Below, one piece after another: positions 42,801 through 54,510 of a stretch of DNA of 64,000 bases. Made by a program: the position numbers and the translations under genes. Each line of letters starts with the position of its first letter. Positions within the stretch are counted from its first letter, which is position 1. The notes under the pieces are model-generated. The model worked only from the letters and a program-made list of their open reading frames with translations. It made no database searches and was not told where the DNA came from. The stretch is from Lepiota brunneoincarnata (Eukaryota; Basidiomycota; Agaricomycetes; Agaricales; Agaricaceae): positions 1 through 64,000 of the forward strand of contig JAEBUN010000069.1 in assembly GCA_023014365.1 (NCBI GenBank), written 5' to 3'.

Positions 42801-44878
42801 ACAGGTGCCGGAAACCGTGTTCTGAACCCTGCAGTCCTTGTATGGAGCCTTGCACTTGGTCGTGTGCGCACATGACTTGTCCCGTTCTTTGCGGTTCAGT
42901 ATGTTGACACCCTATCATTGCAACCTGAAGCTTAACTCACCCTACACCGCCGTTGTTAGATCTGCTCCCGCTTACCGTGTGACGAACCATGTGAGAAAAC
43001 TCTGAAATGCGGGCATCCGTGTCCATCTGGTAAGTCGTATATCATTTGCGAGGTCATTCTTGGATTGAATCAATTACCCTCCGGTGTCCAGTGTGTGGAG
43101 AAATTTGTACGGCGCAGAAATGTATCACTTGTCTGCCAGAGGAGCAGAAGGCAGACATCGTGGACTTCATCATGCAGCGTCGTCTCGTTGACATAGATTT
43201 AACCTCCACTGATGTCAGTGACCGGCTGATAACGCTGGCTTGTGGACACGTCTTTACTGTGGAGACACTTGATGGTCATTGCGACATGAGCGCGTTCTAC
43301 AACATCGATGAGATCGGTCGATTCCTCTCCACAAAGTCTCCACCGGTTAATTATCAGACACCGCCCACATGCCCAACCTGTCGAGGTTCAATCACCGCTC
43401 TGCGCTACGGTAGAGTCACCAAACGTGCAACGCTCGATATCCTTGAACAAAACGTTGCTGGGACTATGTCACGCGCTCTTGAGGATTGCACTCCTGCAAT
43501 CACGGAATTCAGCTCCACTATATCCGCTTCTCAGGAACAAATCAAGAAGCTGGAGTTCCAATCTGACAGCGACGGGACCGCGGAACGCGCGTCTGACCAG
43601 ACACCATCCGCCGACGCTCATGGACCTCTTCCAGCGAACATGGTGGATTTAGAAGGGATGCAGAGAATTCACGGCATTGGTTTGGTGGAGGCTCGCGCAT
43701 GGTACAAGATTGTGAAGCCAATCGTTGTCGTCTACCGGCGTATTTTGAAGATTGCTACCACTCGTGGAGCACACGTCAAAGCCTATGAAGCGGCCCTTAC
43801 CACGCTTTATCGGCTCGAGTTACAGGCAATAGCCAACGATCCTGAGCGAGTAACTGATACCCCGGAACCCACTGCTCTCGCTATCGTGGACCAGAAGATT
43901 GGACAGCCACCTCCAAAGGCCGATGTACGTTTCCAGATCGAAGCATACTTTCTCTCGCTTGAGATCCGTGTCCTCATCGCTCAACTCGCTCAGTCACGGG
44001 TAGAAGCTCTTCCGCTCACCGAGGCTGCCAAAGATTCCGACGTCGTGCGCCACCGTGGACTGTGGGAATCTTTCGTCACCTTCTTGTACAAATCGTGCAT
44101 CACCGACACAGATAAGGCAGTGGCTCTCGCAACCGAGTCCTCAGCATATCGCCAAGTTGCGCGTGCTTATGTTCACAAACTTCGCTTCAAATTTGAGCTC
44201 TTCAGGTGGGGGATTATGACACGGCATTCAGAGATGCGCCATACGGGCAGTCTCGACGTGGCCATTCGAGACGAGTTAGCGAAGAGGGTCAGGAATTACA
44301 AATATATCATGCTCCAAGGTTCCGACCTCCTTCAGAGGACGTATATCCAGAGTTTGCCTTCGGTCTCCACACTCGAAGACTTGAGAGAGGAGCGCCAATG
44401 GCTGGATGAGAACTGTAGAAAGAAGGTTAATGCGTGGTGCGGTGATTGCGACAAGCTCGAGGATTCCATTATGAAGGGAGGACTATATATGCCGGTGTCA
44501 ACCCAGGAGCTTGAGGACATTGTCCGGTCCTTCGGTTTCAGTACGTCGCACTCCCTCTTCTGTCGGCCTCTTCTGCTTTGACTAATGTATCCTTTGTCCA
44601 GGCCACAGCGGACACTTCTACAACTGTCAAAATGGGCATACGTTCGTGATCACCGAGGTGTGTAACAACCTAACTGCTGGCATATGCTCACATTGACGGC
44701 ACGCTGGATGTAGTGTGGTGGAGCCATGGAAACAGCCCGATGCCCCGAGTGCAAGGCCCCTATTGGAGGCTCGAGCCACCAGATCGACTCGTCTAACACA
44801 CGTAACAGGGAGCTTGAAGCGATCGCGAGAAGGCAGGGTACTGCGCAGAGCCCCTGGGCTTGGAATAGAGACGCGTAG
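36846..44878 (+). CDS. ZNFX1-like SF1 RNA helicase with CCCH, NFX1-type and RZ-type zinc fingers
   Basis: 24 exons by my reading; the sum is 6756 nt, exactly 2251 codons plus stop, with every phase consistent. Domains in order: two CCCH fingers (CRLFNSPTGCRFGNRCKFSH and CQFFWTTGACTRGFECSYRH), a region shared with ZNFX1-type proteins, SF1 helicase motifs GPPGTGK (about 777-783), FTNHALDHM, TTTGAA, VEEAGQ (Walker B-like, about 1114), GDPRQLRP, QRRMRPEI, TVDIFQGQEA and NVALSRAKHGLYVLGN, then many Cys/His repeats of NFX1 type (CGHICPSVCHS, CGHPCPSVCGEIC), and a C-terminal RZ finger (GHSGHFYNCQNGHTF, CGGAMETARCPECKAPIGG). ZNFX1 relatives act in small-RNA silencing and heterochromatin in animals and fission yeast (Hrr1). 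Introns 39507-39564 and 41362-41416 use GC donors. Confidence 0.92.
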
Positions 44879-47526
44879 ACTCGTTGCCAGTGCGAGCGCG
44901 AGCCAGGATAACAATCGTACTGTACCCATGTACGGGACAACTCAGCGATGAGATAGTTTGTGCGTTCCTTCCATATAAGTGTACTTGTAGTATCTGTTGA
45001 TGTAAGAACATGCGAGTCGATATAATGTAATGACTTGATCATCTACTTAGGGCACCACCTCACCTCTCATGGAACATCATCTGTTTTCGCTAAGCTGAGG
45101 GATAGAATATTTGTCGTTGTCCGTTCAGATTACGAGGATGATAGTAATATATTCTTTGGAGTTCATGACCTAAAGTAGCTAAACACCTTTGTAGGGTAGA
45201 CGAGGATGAAGGTGAGGAACGGCGGCGCTCCGCATAGATTTCGCGTAAATCTTTCTCTACTTTGTTCACGTCTAGAGCCAAGCATAGATTCAGGTCATTG
45301 CGTTAAAGAGGGAGGTGAGATGGAAGGAAGAACTCACCAGGTTTCTTACATGATCCTTACCACCTCTCCACTCAGACCCTTGAGCGAACTCTTCGAGAGC
45401 TCCTGCAATTCCGGTGCCACCCTACCCTTTGTCTCTCTAACCATCTGCATCAAGCTCCGCTTCGTGCTCCTCTATCCTGGGGTCGGACGGATATCCCGGG
45501 GGCGTCATGCGTTCATTTACTTCAATGGTCTTGAAGTAGAGCGAGGGAGGGCAACGAACGTCTCAATGGGGGATCCTCGAATACGACTGGTTTCCTATGG
45601 AGAGGAAGCCTCTGGATCCTTTCGTGGTCGGAGGCATTTGTAGATGGGCGGGTTAAACGCGTAAACACATGTTTTATCCCACGTGAGAGCTTGGAAAATG
45701 CGCAGAATATGATTAAGGAAGGGAAACAGTGACAAGGCACCCAATCTGTAGAAGGAGGCGATCGCAACAAACGAGGTTCAAGCATTTACTCTTCCAAGGC
45801 AGCTTTAAGAATGTCCTCTGATGGAGCAGAAGTTGAGGAGAGTCTGTCAAGTTTAATTGGGAGAAAGACAGGGAGAGCACCGACATTGACAAAGTAGAGA
45901 CGAAAAAGGACAGCGTCGTCGTGGCTGGCATGTTTACGAATAGGAACAGGGCTGGTGTCAGTCCAGAGCGCGCAGGAGTGGTCCAAGCAACGCGGTGCCA
46001 GTGCACACAGAAAGCAGCGAGAACCAGTGGTGAGCTGGCGTATGGAAGATGAGAGAAAGAGTCTCCTGCGGTTATGACATGGTGTAGTTCGTTCAGTCTG
46101 CACAGAGGAGCAGCATGTTGGGCTTTGAGTCGATTTACTGTTGTCCGTCATTTTATTCCCACGCTGTCCTGATTACCACATGCACTGTCACCTCCCCCAG
46201 GCCTCTTGAGAAACGAAGGTCCGTTGGCCCGATGGTGAAAAACTTCCCGTTTTCGAGGGAGCATATATCATTTCACATCAGCGAATGGATGTAATCACTG
46301 TTCCATACGTTGAAGGGTGGCACAGCGGCAGACATAGGGCCAACGGTAATCACGAAGCCACGGATCTATCCTCAGCTTTCATTGTGACTACTGTAGCGGG
46401 CCAGGTCAAATGATCAGTCGATCAATGACGCTTTCAATGAGGTGGGGATACCCAACAAATTCCTGGGGTTCTTGCTCCTTAAGGAGGCTGTCGAGGATGA
46501 GACCCGTCTCCCGAGTCTGTGCATTGGGGCGGTGAGCCCGAGGCAGAAATTCCGCACAAAATATTTGTGCCATTCCTCCGGGAACAGGACACGAGACTGA
46601 TCAAATAGAAGGCGCTGCTGTAAGTCGAGCTTCTCTTCTCGACTTCTCAAATGCTCAGTTCAACCATTTAACAGACCGTCCCGGTACACTGCCTCCTGCA
46701 CAGCAATGTGTTGTCAAGTATGATACTCAACCTACCGTCAACAACGGTGGTTGCTTCTCACAGATCCACCGTCAAAAATAGCGCACGAACACCGAGAATC
46801 GAGGTGGAGAACCCAGAGGGGATATAGAACAGCGAACTTCGTAAGCTGGCTTAGCAGGCCGCGGCATCTGTGCGCCAGAAGATGAAGTGCTTACAACTCA
46901 TCATTGGCGTGTGTCAATTTCCTTATGGAGCATTCGAAACATTGCATCAATCTTGTCTCGGGGGTCGACGACCAGCCTTGTGTTTCGAGTACGTCGGAAC
47001 TTCGAAGACAGCGGTGTGACAAACGGAATCACGATTCCTGGGTCGAGCTCTGCCAGGAGCCCGGAACACGTTCAGAGAGTAGTATTGCTTAATATATAGA
47101 ATCCTGAGTTTGCAATGACACTTCCTTAAGGTTTTGCGAGATTGTTGCGTGACGCCCCTACCGCGAACCGAAGTCACCGGTTCCAAGCACGAAGTCAATA
47201 AAGTGATGACCACTAAAGCCTGATGGCACCACCACCGAGCATCGGGAATAGGGTACTCCGAGGCTAGCTACCACCCCACTCGTGTAGCCTAGGCATCATA
47301 ACAGCCTTCGGATGAATACAACGATCAGGGGCGGTATCATCGGCGGGTGGCCGGGCGGGCACTCTGGGGGCACTTTTGAATGAATCGTGATTTCAAACCA
47401 CTGGTTGGAAAGTGTACTACACGGAGAGCTACTAGGAATGTCTTACAACCAATTAGATATTATGGTCCCATACGCCAGTTATGTAGACTCTATTGAGCGA
47501 ATCATCGCCGAACTCAAATACCCGCT
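44879..47526. other. 2.6 kb with only fragmentary coding signals
   Basis: On the minus strand, 46408-46567 reads coherently (EFLPRAHRPNAQ, ILDSLLKEQEPQEFVGY, HLIESVIDRLII, then stop), and 45340-45560 reads PSLYFKTIEVNERMTPPGY and VRETKGRVAPELQELSKSS, but with frame changes between pieces. These look like exons or remnants of an unrecognised gene. I cannot join them into one model or name a family. Confidence 0.3.
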
Positions 47527-49451
47527 CTACACTGCCTGGGAACCCAAGGTGTCCGAGCTACGGGTTGCTTCTATCGGTCCAATACCACCACCACTTTCTT
47601 TCGGGTCCTCGGGGTCAGGAGTAAGGCTTATAGCTATCGCGCCCTGCCCACCGCTGTTCGGAGGGCGCGGCTTAAAGAACACGAGAACCACAGCGGCTTG
47701 GAATAGTCCCAGAGCAACAATGAACCACATTGATGCCGAAGGGGCCTTGAATGATGGGTATGGGTTTGCGCCCCGTAGTTGGGCAAGGATTGTGGTGACA
47801 ATAGCAATGGAGATTGCACCCCCTACTTGCAAAGCGGCGTTGAAGATGGCTGCAGCGATGCCAACTTCACTCGGAGGGACGGACGTGACAATTCCTATGC
47901 TAAAATACAAATTCATCTCAGCCCAGCAAAGGTAACGCAGAGAAGAAAACACCTACTTGGATATCATATACCCCGCAGAGGAGCCAACGGTGATGAAAAT
48001 GAGGGCTGGGAACACGTAGCTCCAGTATCGGTCCCTGGAAGAAGCGAAAGCCAGGAGAATCGAGAAGGCACCGCATAGAACACCTGCGCATGTCAATGCA
48101 GGACGAGCAGGGAGTCGGACGACGACTGGTGCTAAAACGGTGCAGACAATGGCCGAAGTCACTCCTATGGGTAATCTGGTAATTGGGGTTAGTACAACAT
48201 CCTACAGAGAATACGAGTGATGCATACACATGTAGCCCTATCGTCAGTGGCCCCCATCCATACGAAGCGGGCCAGTACTCGCTGAACACAAAAACTGGAG
48301 CTGTGACATATATCTGCGTGGTGAAGGACGCGAATACGAGGACAAGGAAGTTCGGGAGGGACCATAGTCTTGGAGGGATCAGGGCGTGCTCATCAGGAAG
48401 ACACGTTTGCCAGTAAAAGAAGGCAACCATCATGAACACAGAGATAATAAGCGGGGCCAGCACCCGTGCAGTGGCCCAGCCAACCACAGGTCCTTGAGAG
48501 AGGGAAAAGACGAGTAAAATCAAGGAGCCTGGAGATGCCCATAGAATCAGTCGCCCCGTCGCGACAAGTTGAAAAAACTGTTCCACACACCGGTTATGAG
48601 AATAATTCCTGCGATATCCATTTTCTTCGACGTCGGTTGTTGCTGAGTTTCTTTACCAGGGGTGACTAACACGGCCAACGCAGATAGAGGAATCGTCACG
48701 AGTGCCGTGATCCACATAATCCAGCGCCATGTCGCAAACTCTACTATCAGACCTCCAAATACGTATCCCGAGCAAAGGCCCATGGTTCCGAACGCAGCAA
48801 GGCTGAGATCATTTAGCATTTATGCCAAAAATATATATAAATGGCACTCACAATGTAAGAGCAAGCCCCTGGGCCATGGGAGTGGTATATAGCATTGTAA
48901 GCATCGTTGTCGCTGATGGGATCGTCATTGCAGCGCCGATGCCCTGGAGGGCACGGACAACAGCGAGGGGAATAATACTCTGTGCAAAACCTCCTCCGAT
49001 TCCTACGATTCCAATAAGGGAGAAACCAAAAACGAAGACTGGTTTAGGGTGGTAAATGTCGGAAATACGGCCGGCCTTTTATAACATGAATAGATGGAAA
49101 GGACATTGGCTAGGAGCGCTTACAAGTAGCATAAAGGAACCAAATGTTAGGTTGTAGGCTGTTATAATCCATGTACCAATGGACGTTGGTAGACCAAATT
49201 CAGTTTGGATCTAATACCGAGACTGTTAGTCGTTGCAAGTGCCAAATGACCAGTAAAAACCGTACACCCTCCACAGCGATAATCATCGCAGTGCTTAAGA
49301 AACCATCGATGAAGAGGGAGAGGCAGAATATGATCAGGAGGAGGGTTCTCCGGCGGGTCGAGAACTGGGGCTTCGATGTTGCATTGCTCAGAGCTTGGAT
49401 TTCGTTTGAGGGGATAACGTCGCTCTCAGCGCGCTTTTCTTCGTCAGCCAT
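47527..49451 (-). CDS. MFS transporter, drug:H+ antiporter DHA2-like (14 TMS type)
   Basis: Minus-strand exons: 49266-49451, 49124-49210, 48852-49075, 48591-48802, 48228-48528, 47957-48175, 47527-47899 (1602 nt, 533 residues; phases all agree). The N-terminus is cytosolic and charged. Membrane segments begin at LLLIIFCLSLFIDGFL, followed by WIITAYNLTFGSFMLLAGRI (the DHA2 family motif A region, with RISD). VRALQGIGAAMTIPSATTML is the antiporter-type motif C/B neighbourhood, and further segments run to FIVALGLFQAAVVLVFF. Such proteins export small toxic molecules or secondary metabolites in exchange for protons at the plasma or vacuolar membrane. Substrate is unknown. No biosynthetic cluster adjoins it; the terpene synthase is 20 kb away. 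Confidence 0.92.
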
Positions 49452-51011
49452 TTGACGAGCTCGCTATGCGTGAGTGGTAGAAGAAGAGCTGTTCGATTCT
49501 GAGGGGTCCTCCTCATACTAAATAGTGATCGAAACCGAGCCTTTTAGCGTTCCGCTGCCATCGCGTCGGTAGTATGCGGTCGTGGATTGATCAAGTTTCG
49601 ACAAAAAAAGCACTCCCGACAATGGTGTATCATTAACTAGGACCCCCGAAAGCCCTCTAACGCTAGTTCCCAAGTCCCGGTCTTCCCATTATAGGCCCAA
49701 CCGCAGCTCGGTCACAGTCTCCTATTTAGGCCCGATGTCGTGGGGTCCGGAAATGATCTACGCTATCCTTAGGATTGTCTCCCCGGCAGGTATGGTTGCA
49801 GTGCATCTTATGGGAAGCGTGATGGGAACCGAGGAGGGTGAGCGTTTTAGCCCGTTAGTGAGTATTGGGCGCCGGCGACGACAAAGCGAATGGGGCGCAT
49901 CAAGCTCCTCCGGGTTTCGTAATAAAGCGTGAGAATTCGAAACTTTCTGAGTGGACACTCTTTTTTCCGGGTACGCGTTGCAGCCCGTAGGGGGCAAGAA
50001 AAGTTTCGCTGATGAAGGCGATTCTGATGCAGGTATATAGCTAACTACTCTGGCTGCCGGCCTCGTGCGCGGCTCCGTCGCCAAAGTTGCCATATGGTCA
50101 ACTCGGACAACGCGGCAGCATGTTGCTGCAGCTGAGCCTCCAGTAACCATGGTTCATTAGCGTTTCGATCCCAGCATCGAAGGGGTCCCAGTGTCATCAT
50201 CAGCCACTATGAAGCCATCTCTGACAAATGGTGGATATCCTTTCCGCTTCCACGTAAATCACGGTTACGTACTCACCGGCCCCTTCGGATTGGTATGCAG
50301 GTATGTTTCATGCTAATAAGCTCGAAGAGAACGGACTGCACCTCCCCTCGTCCTCACGCTCGCGTAGCCCATTGATGATTAACGATGCCTACCTACTCCA
50401 TAGTGGACGGCTTCCGATCCGTTTGAATTTTGTACCGAGAGCGCAGATCCTGGGGTCGAGTACGTAAAATAGCGTGGAATAGGGCCCAAACTGCCCGGGT
50501 AACGAACGCTTCATTGGTTTTGGGAACGGGGGCTACTAACCAGTAAATGAGGGCAGGGATGATTGGGAAAGCCATGTTACAATTTTTAGCTTTGAAAAGA
50601 AGGAAGCGATAGCCTGGGCAGTTCGGTGCTAAACAAACACTGCGAGGCCCGATTCCGGTTCCATCAGGGCTTTGTGATGCAGTCTGAGTTCTTTGCTTTC
50701 AGCGCCTATATTCCCTTCCCATCATTCGGGTGATCGGAAACAACGCGCCCGGTCGCACTGCGGTACACACTAGTACATATATATTGCCTTGCCCTATGAC
50801 AACAATCATCTCAAAAGTATTCTCTCAGATGCTCAGATTTCTCTACCCACAACCTCCACCCAGCCGGTAATTCCTAGACGGGTCAACGCTACAACACGCC
50901 TATACGCATAACAGCCGCTGCGCCGATGAGCGCCTTCTTCAAGCTCCTGTTCCTGCCCCTAATTCAGTCCCAGTTCCACAGACTCTTCTCAATGCACATA
51001 TCCTGTATGCT
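49452..51011. other. intergenic region, no gene recognised
   Basis: The first few hundred bases should contain the promoter of the minus-strand transporter. Frames at 49735-49932 (+) and 49758-50150 (-) overlap each other and show no motif. A short minus-strand frame at 50393-50575 (LIYWLVAPVPK) is also unidentified. Confidence 0.4.
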
Positions 51012-52150
51012 TTGCATGATTCTTCCGCTCGTTATCCTCCCTCCGTCTTATCACCCCGATCACGCAGGAGGTACAATCACAAGATCACCAACCGGGGCAC
51101 TCAAGCTCGAAGGTTGCCCCAGCTGGGGGCTCTGGATGCAAGGTCCTGCTGGTATCAGCGAGTCGACGGTCGCACAAGCGTATGCGGAAGACATGAAGGA
51201 CAGCCTTGGCGTTACATTCTCCATCTCCTGACCAAAAACTCGAGGAGTAACCCCGACGAGTCCTTTCGAGAAATCGTCGACGCCACGATCGACGTCCGTC
51301 CGACTCTGGTCATCAAGTCGACTAGGCAGCATTTTCAAGACCCCATCGTCACTCCGCTTGTAAAGTTCGAGCTGAAGGTTCGAGGATGGGAACATTGGAG
51401 AATTGGTTCATAGGCTTGACAAATGCAATGGTGCGGAAGCTGAGTATATCGTTGTTGACATTGTTGCCACGTCAGTGCGCGTTCAATCCACGCATTTCCT
51501 CTAAATCTTCTTCACTCGCCTCGAGCCCCCCATCCGTACATCTTTCAGGTCCAGATATGACCTTCCACAACCCCTTCATCCGGATCTTCCTGTATCACGC
51601 GCCATTGAGGGCGAAGTTATGGTTCACCCGATGGATGAGCTAGCGGCGGCCCGCAAACAGAGCGATCTGCCAGTCTCGTGAATATCCGGCGGAGATACTT
51701 GGACCGTAATAAATCTCTCGACAGGACCACCCATTTACGCAGCTACTGTGTTGTTCGGTTCATTGGGTCCCGAAGACCAACGGCAAGCTGTCCTTGCCCT
51801 TGCGACACCCCCGTCCAGCAATGGCTCGTGTCACCCCTTACCTAGGTTGGATGCATTCTATACGCTCATCATGCGAGCTACTACCAGAGACCCTATACAA
51901 AAAATCCTCTTGGCTACGATATTTAACACAGACGAACGCTGTTGTCACTACCACTAGGTAAGGGTTGTCGGAGTCGCAATCTCGAAATGCCCGTCTGTAC
52001 TCTGCATTCTGTCCTGCGACTAGAAGACAGACCTCTACAGATCAGATCCCATCATGCGTGCCTTACGGAGCTATTGCAAGACTCGAAACGTCCGGGTTTG
52101 CGTCAGATCGTGTGGCGTGGCGGCAATGCGGACAGGGGAACTAGGTAAGG
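51012..52150 (+). pseudogene. NACHT-domain NLR-like gene, broken
   Basis: Pieces in several frames resemble basidiomycete NACHT NTPases. LWMQGPAGISESTVAQAYAE corresponds to the Walker A block (GPAGxGKS, with the lysine replaced here). Near 51400-51460 the sequence reads LDKCNGAEAEYIVVDIVAT (the Walker B region LDECxG..., altered to LDK). Near 51500 it reads FTRLEPPIRTSF, near 51750-51900 GPEDQRQAVLALATPP and LPRLDAFYTLIM, and near 52000-52080 LHSVLRLED and HHACLTELLQDSKRPG, the usual post-NACHT block. At least three frame changes, stops and loss of the P-loop lysine show it is not functional. Such genes are thought to act in non-self recognition. Confidence 0.7.
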
Positions 52151-52323
52151 CGCATGCTTTACATGATCCTTGTGAGTAATCTTTGCTGATGCCTCCGGCA
52201 AATGCGCCTTTTTGAATTTCGCCGCACAGTCAGCAGATAGATTCACAACATGGTGCCCTCTGTACAGAATTACCATGTAACATCGTGTAAATGAAGCATT
52301 TTTTTGCGCCGCCGACACTCAGA

Positions 52324-52562
52324 CACTTAATCGCCTAGCTTTATTCAACTTTGAAAACCCTCCTATCTTAGCGATAGGTCCATTTCTTACTCTCGATGAA
52401 CTCAATATTGGGGCGTTCTTGCAGAACGTATGCCATCCTTCCAACATGAGCTCATCCGCGCTCAGGCTTCTTCCTCAGATTCCCGAACACCTTCGCCGTA
52501 AAGTCCTTCGTCCTACCCCAGTGTTTTCCCTAGCCCCGACCTTCTCGCAAAGCCGGATGATG
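52324..52562 (+). pseudogene. fragment related to the unrecognised gene at 27.35 kb
   Basis: LALFNFENP and LTLDELNIGAFLQN match LIQFNF and FTYEELNIDQLLQN at 27370-27470. An intron-like stretch (GTATGCC to TTCCTCAG, 52426-52472) is followed by IPEHLR, matching IPEAPIPEF after the equivalent intron. It ends soon after. It lies just behind the NACHT remains and appears to be a truncated paralogue. Confidence 0.5.
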
Positions 52563-53459
52563 TAGAATAGTACCACCTATACATGATACCTTTGCTTTAC
52601 CGATAGGGGGATCACACACATATGCCCAAAACGTCGAGCTCATCAGAGGCCCTATCTTGAGTACTTCATGGTTCAACCTGTTTGATCGACAGCTCTTAGC
52701 CATTCTCTACGACATACCTTCTATTCTCCTTCCTTGCACACACCTGGCGACGTCGCCTATTATTTTGGGTGTGCAGTTCCTTATGACACTTTCCAAGATT
52801 ATCCCAAGTTGTTTCGAGAAAATCCCCCAAGCCCTTGGCTTTCCAGAGCCTAAATGGCGCGAAGGGGGGGGGGCAGAGCGGTCGTGTGAAAAAGGTCATG
52901 CGAGAAAGTGATTCTACAAATGAGTGCAAGCGTGTTTCGGGACCTCAGCTGCAGGCATAACTTAATCTAAGAGCTGAGCGCATGGAACAGGAGGAGGAGA
53001 ATCAAGATTTTCATATGTACCAGAAAAGGCCGTGCTAGAATAGATATTGTTATTGTCCTACTTGGCGAGCGTGTTCAGTTAGGACTGAGATGGGGTGTTG
53101 TCGAATGTATGGTCAGGCGACGGCCATTGGGGGGGGAAAGTGATGCAGTCGAGTGTCAGCTGCTGCGTGGGTGATGCATGGCCGAATGCGGACGTTGCTG
53201 CAATGTTGATTGATCAGTCAGGTGCCGAGTGAGTGATGCGCAACGTGTCGGGTGGCCGAGGTGATTGATGTGCATCTGAATGTGGATGTTCCCACGCTAT
53301 TGATCTGTCGGGTGCCGAGGTTTGTTCGTTCTAAGTTTGTCACAACGAGAGGTGGTGGGGTGGTGAATAGCTGCTGTTACACCTGCAGCTGTTCACCCAC
53401 CTCTACAAAAGGTCATGCAAGAGAGCAGATAGATCATGTGCAAGGAAAATCATGTGGGT
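52563..53459. other. no gene recognised
   Basis: Contains an imperfect internal repetition around 53170-53320 (ATGTGGATGTTCCCACGC-like and CGGGTGCCGAGG-like pieces). I see no coding signal. Confidence 0.35.
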
Positions 53460-53747
53460 TATCAGGGGGACTCAAGGGTTGGACTAGGGTTCATAGTCCA
53501 GGGTCTTGGGTTGGGTTGCAGGCTGTGGAGGGAAGGGTGTGGAGGGAAGGGTGTGGACTCTGGAGACAAGGGTGTAGGGTGAGAGGATGGGGTGTGGGTG
53601 TGTGGATGTACAGCAGAGTACAGGATGAGAGTGGACAAAGAGAGAGGCACAGGGAAGCAGGGTGTTGGGTGTGCAGAAGATACTGTATGTATAAATGCAA
53701 GTTGATCTGGACAAGGAGACAAGACAGTGAGACAGGTGTATAATGGG
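53460..53747. repeat. G-rich stretch, possibly eroded telomeric or subtelomeric repeat
   Basis: The + strand is strongly G-rich: GGGTTGGACTAGGGTTCATAG and GGGTCTTGGGTTGGGTTG near 53472-53520, then GTGGAGGGAAGG twice and other TGGG-rich units. It abuts the GGGTTAGGG junction of the inverted PLE relic at 53747, so it may be a decayed telomeric repeat tract on the opposite strand. Confidence 0.4.
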
Positions 53748-54085
53748 TTAGGGAAGGGGGGACTAAAACACAAGTCACAACAGTGGGGTACAATAGGTTG
53801 TTGGGGTTTCCAACTACCCACCTGTTTTGATTATCGCTGATAGTGATTGATTGTGATTAGTTACTTATGTAATGTAATCTGCAGAACATTTTATTAATAC
53901 CCCCAAATAATGGGTGAAAGTATATTAAATAACTTAACTTCAAGTTTCAAAACTTGCTGTGCTGACTTGAGCACTGACTTAGTGCTGAGAAAAGTCACAT
54001 GATCATGCAGCAAGCTGCACTTTTGCCTGGGGTCCAAGCATGAGAACTTGTAAAACCTGGTGAAAAGGTGGAAATGTTTGTGGGT
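53747..54085 (-). mobile_element. inverted, CpG-decayed relic of a Penelope-like element 3' end
   Basis: The minus strand, starting from its 3' end, reads CCCTAACCC, the pyrimidine tail (AGTCCCCCCTT), the hammerhead 3' half and stem III (AGTTGGAAACCCCAAC), and then, after loss of about 55 bp containing the CUGAUGA core, the ATCGATCGC region and the CACGTG cluster of the copy-4 type. Almost every CG of the intact copies is TG or CA here (GTCGCGAC became GTTGTGAC; TCACGTGATC became TCACATGATC). Homology continues to about 54085. The ribozyme is dead. Confidence 0.85.
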
Positions 54086-54180
54086 TTTAATATAGATAGA
54101 GGGCTTGTTTTCACTAAGCTTAGCTGAAATTTGATAAGCTTAAGCTAATACAAGTAGTATGAGATAGATAATGAATAGTT

Positions 54181-54510
54181 TGTTATGATCCGTGCTCCTT
54201 CTGTATCCGAGGATAACTGGAGACGGCCTTCAATCACTCTACAAGGTGTCCGAGACGGTTGGCCTTATAGAGCTTAGTGGATCGCGCTCAATGAGATAAC
54301 GAGGGAAGACGCCAAGTTAAGGCAGAGAGGTAAACGACCGCTGTTAACAAGATTAAAGCTTGAGGCTTTAATCTCTACTTGTACAGGCCTTATATACCTA
54401 TGAGATGCTATATACTCGTTATAGGTTACTTGGCTGTTCTACTGGTCGTGCGCAGTCCTGACCATGATGCACATCCTGGCTGATGGCATCCTAGCGTTAT
54501 TTATATTACA
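54181..54510 (-). mobile_element. LTR-like unit (330 bp)
   Basis: The segment starts TGTTATGATC and ends TATATTACA on the + strand, i.e. TGTAATATA...ATCATAACA on minus, with the TG/CA ends of LTRs. Unlike its surroundings it has a normal CG content, so it is younger than the neighbouring relics. I see no second copy and no clear target duplication. Confidence 0.45.

Noticed and set aside
43030..43052. 23-nt intron in the helicase gene
   Set aside because: Too short; the acceptor at 43091 gives a 62-nt intron and restores the NFX1-type motif CPSVCGEIC.
50926..51231. 101-codon hydrophobic frame as a signal-peptide protein
   Set aside because: Its second half is the NACHT P-loop remnant in that frame; it is part of the pseudogene region.
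53462..53821. Minus-strand frames rich in Pro, Ser and Thr
   Set aside because: They translate the C-rich complement of the eroded telomere-like tract and the PLE tail.
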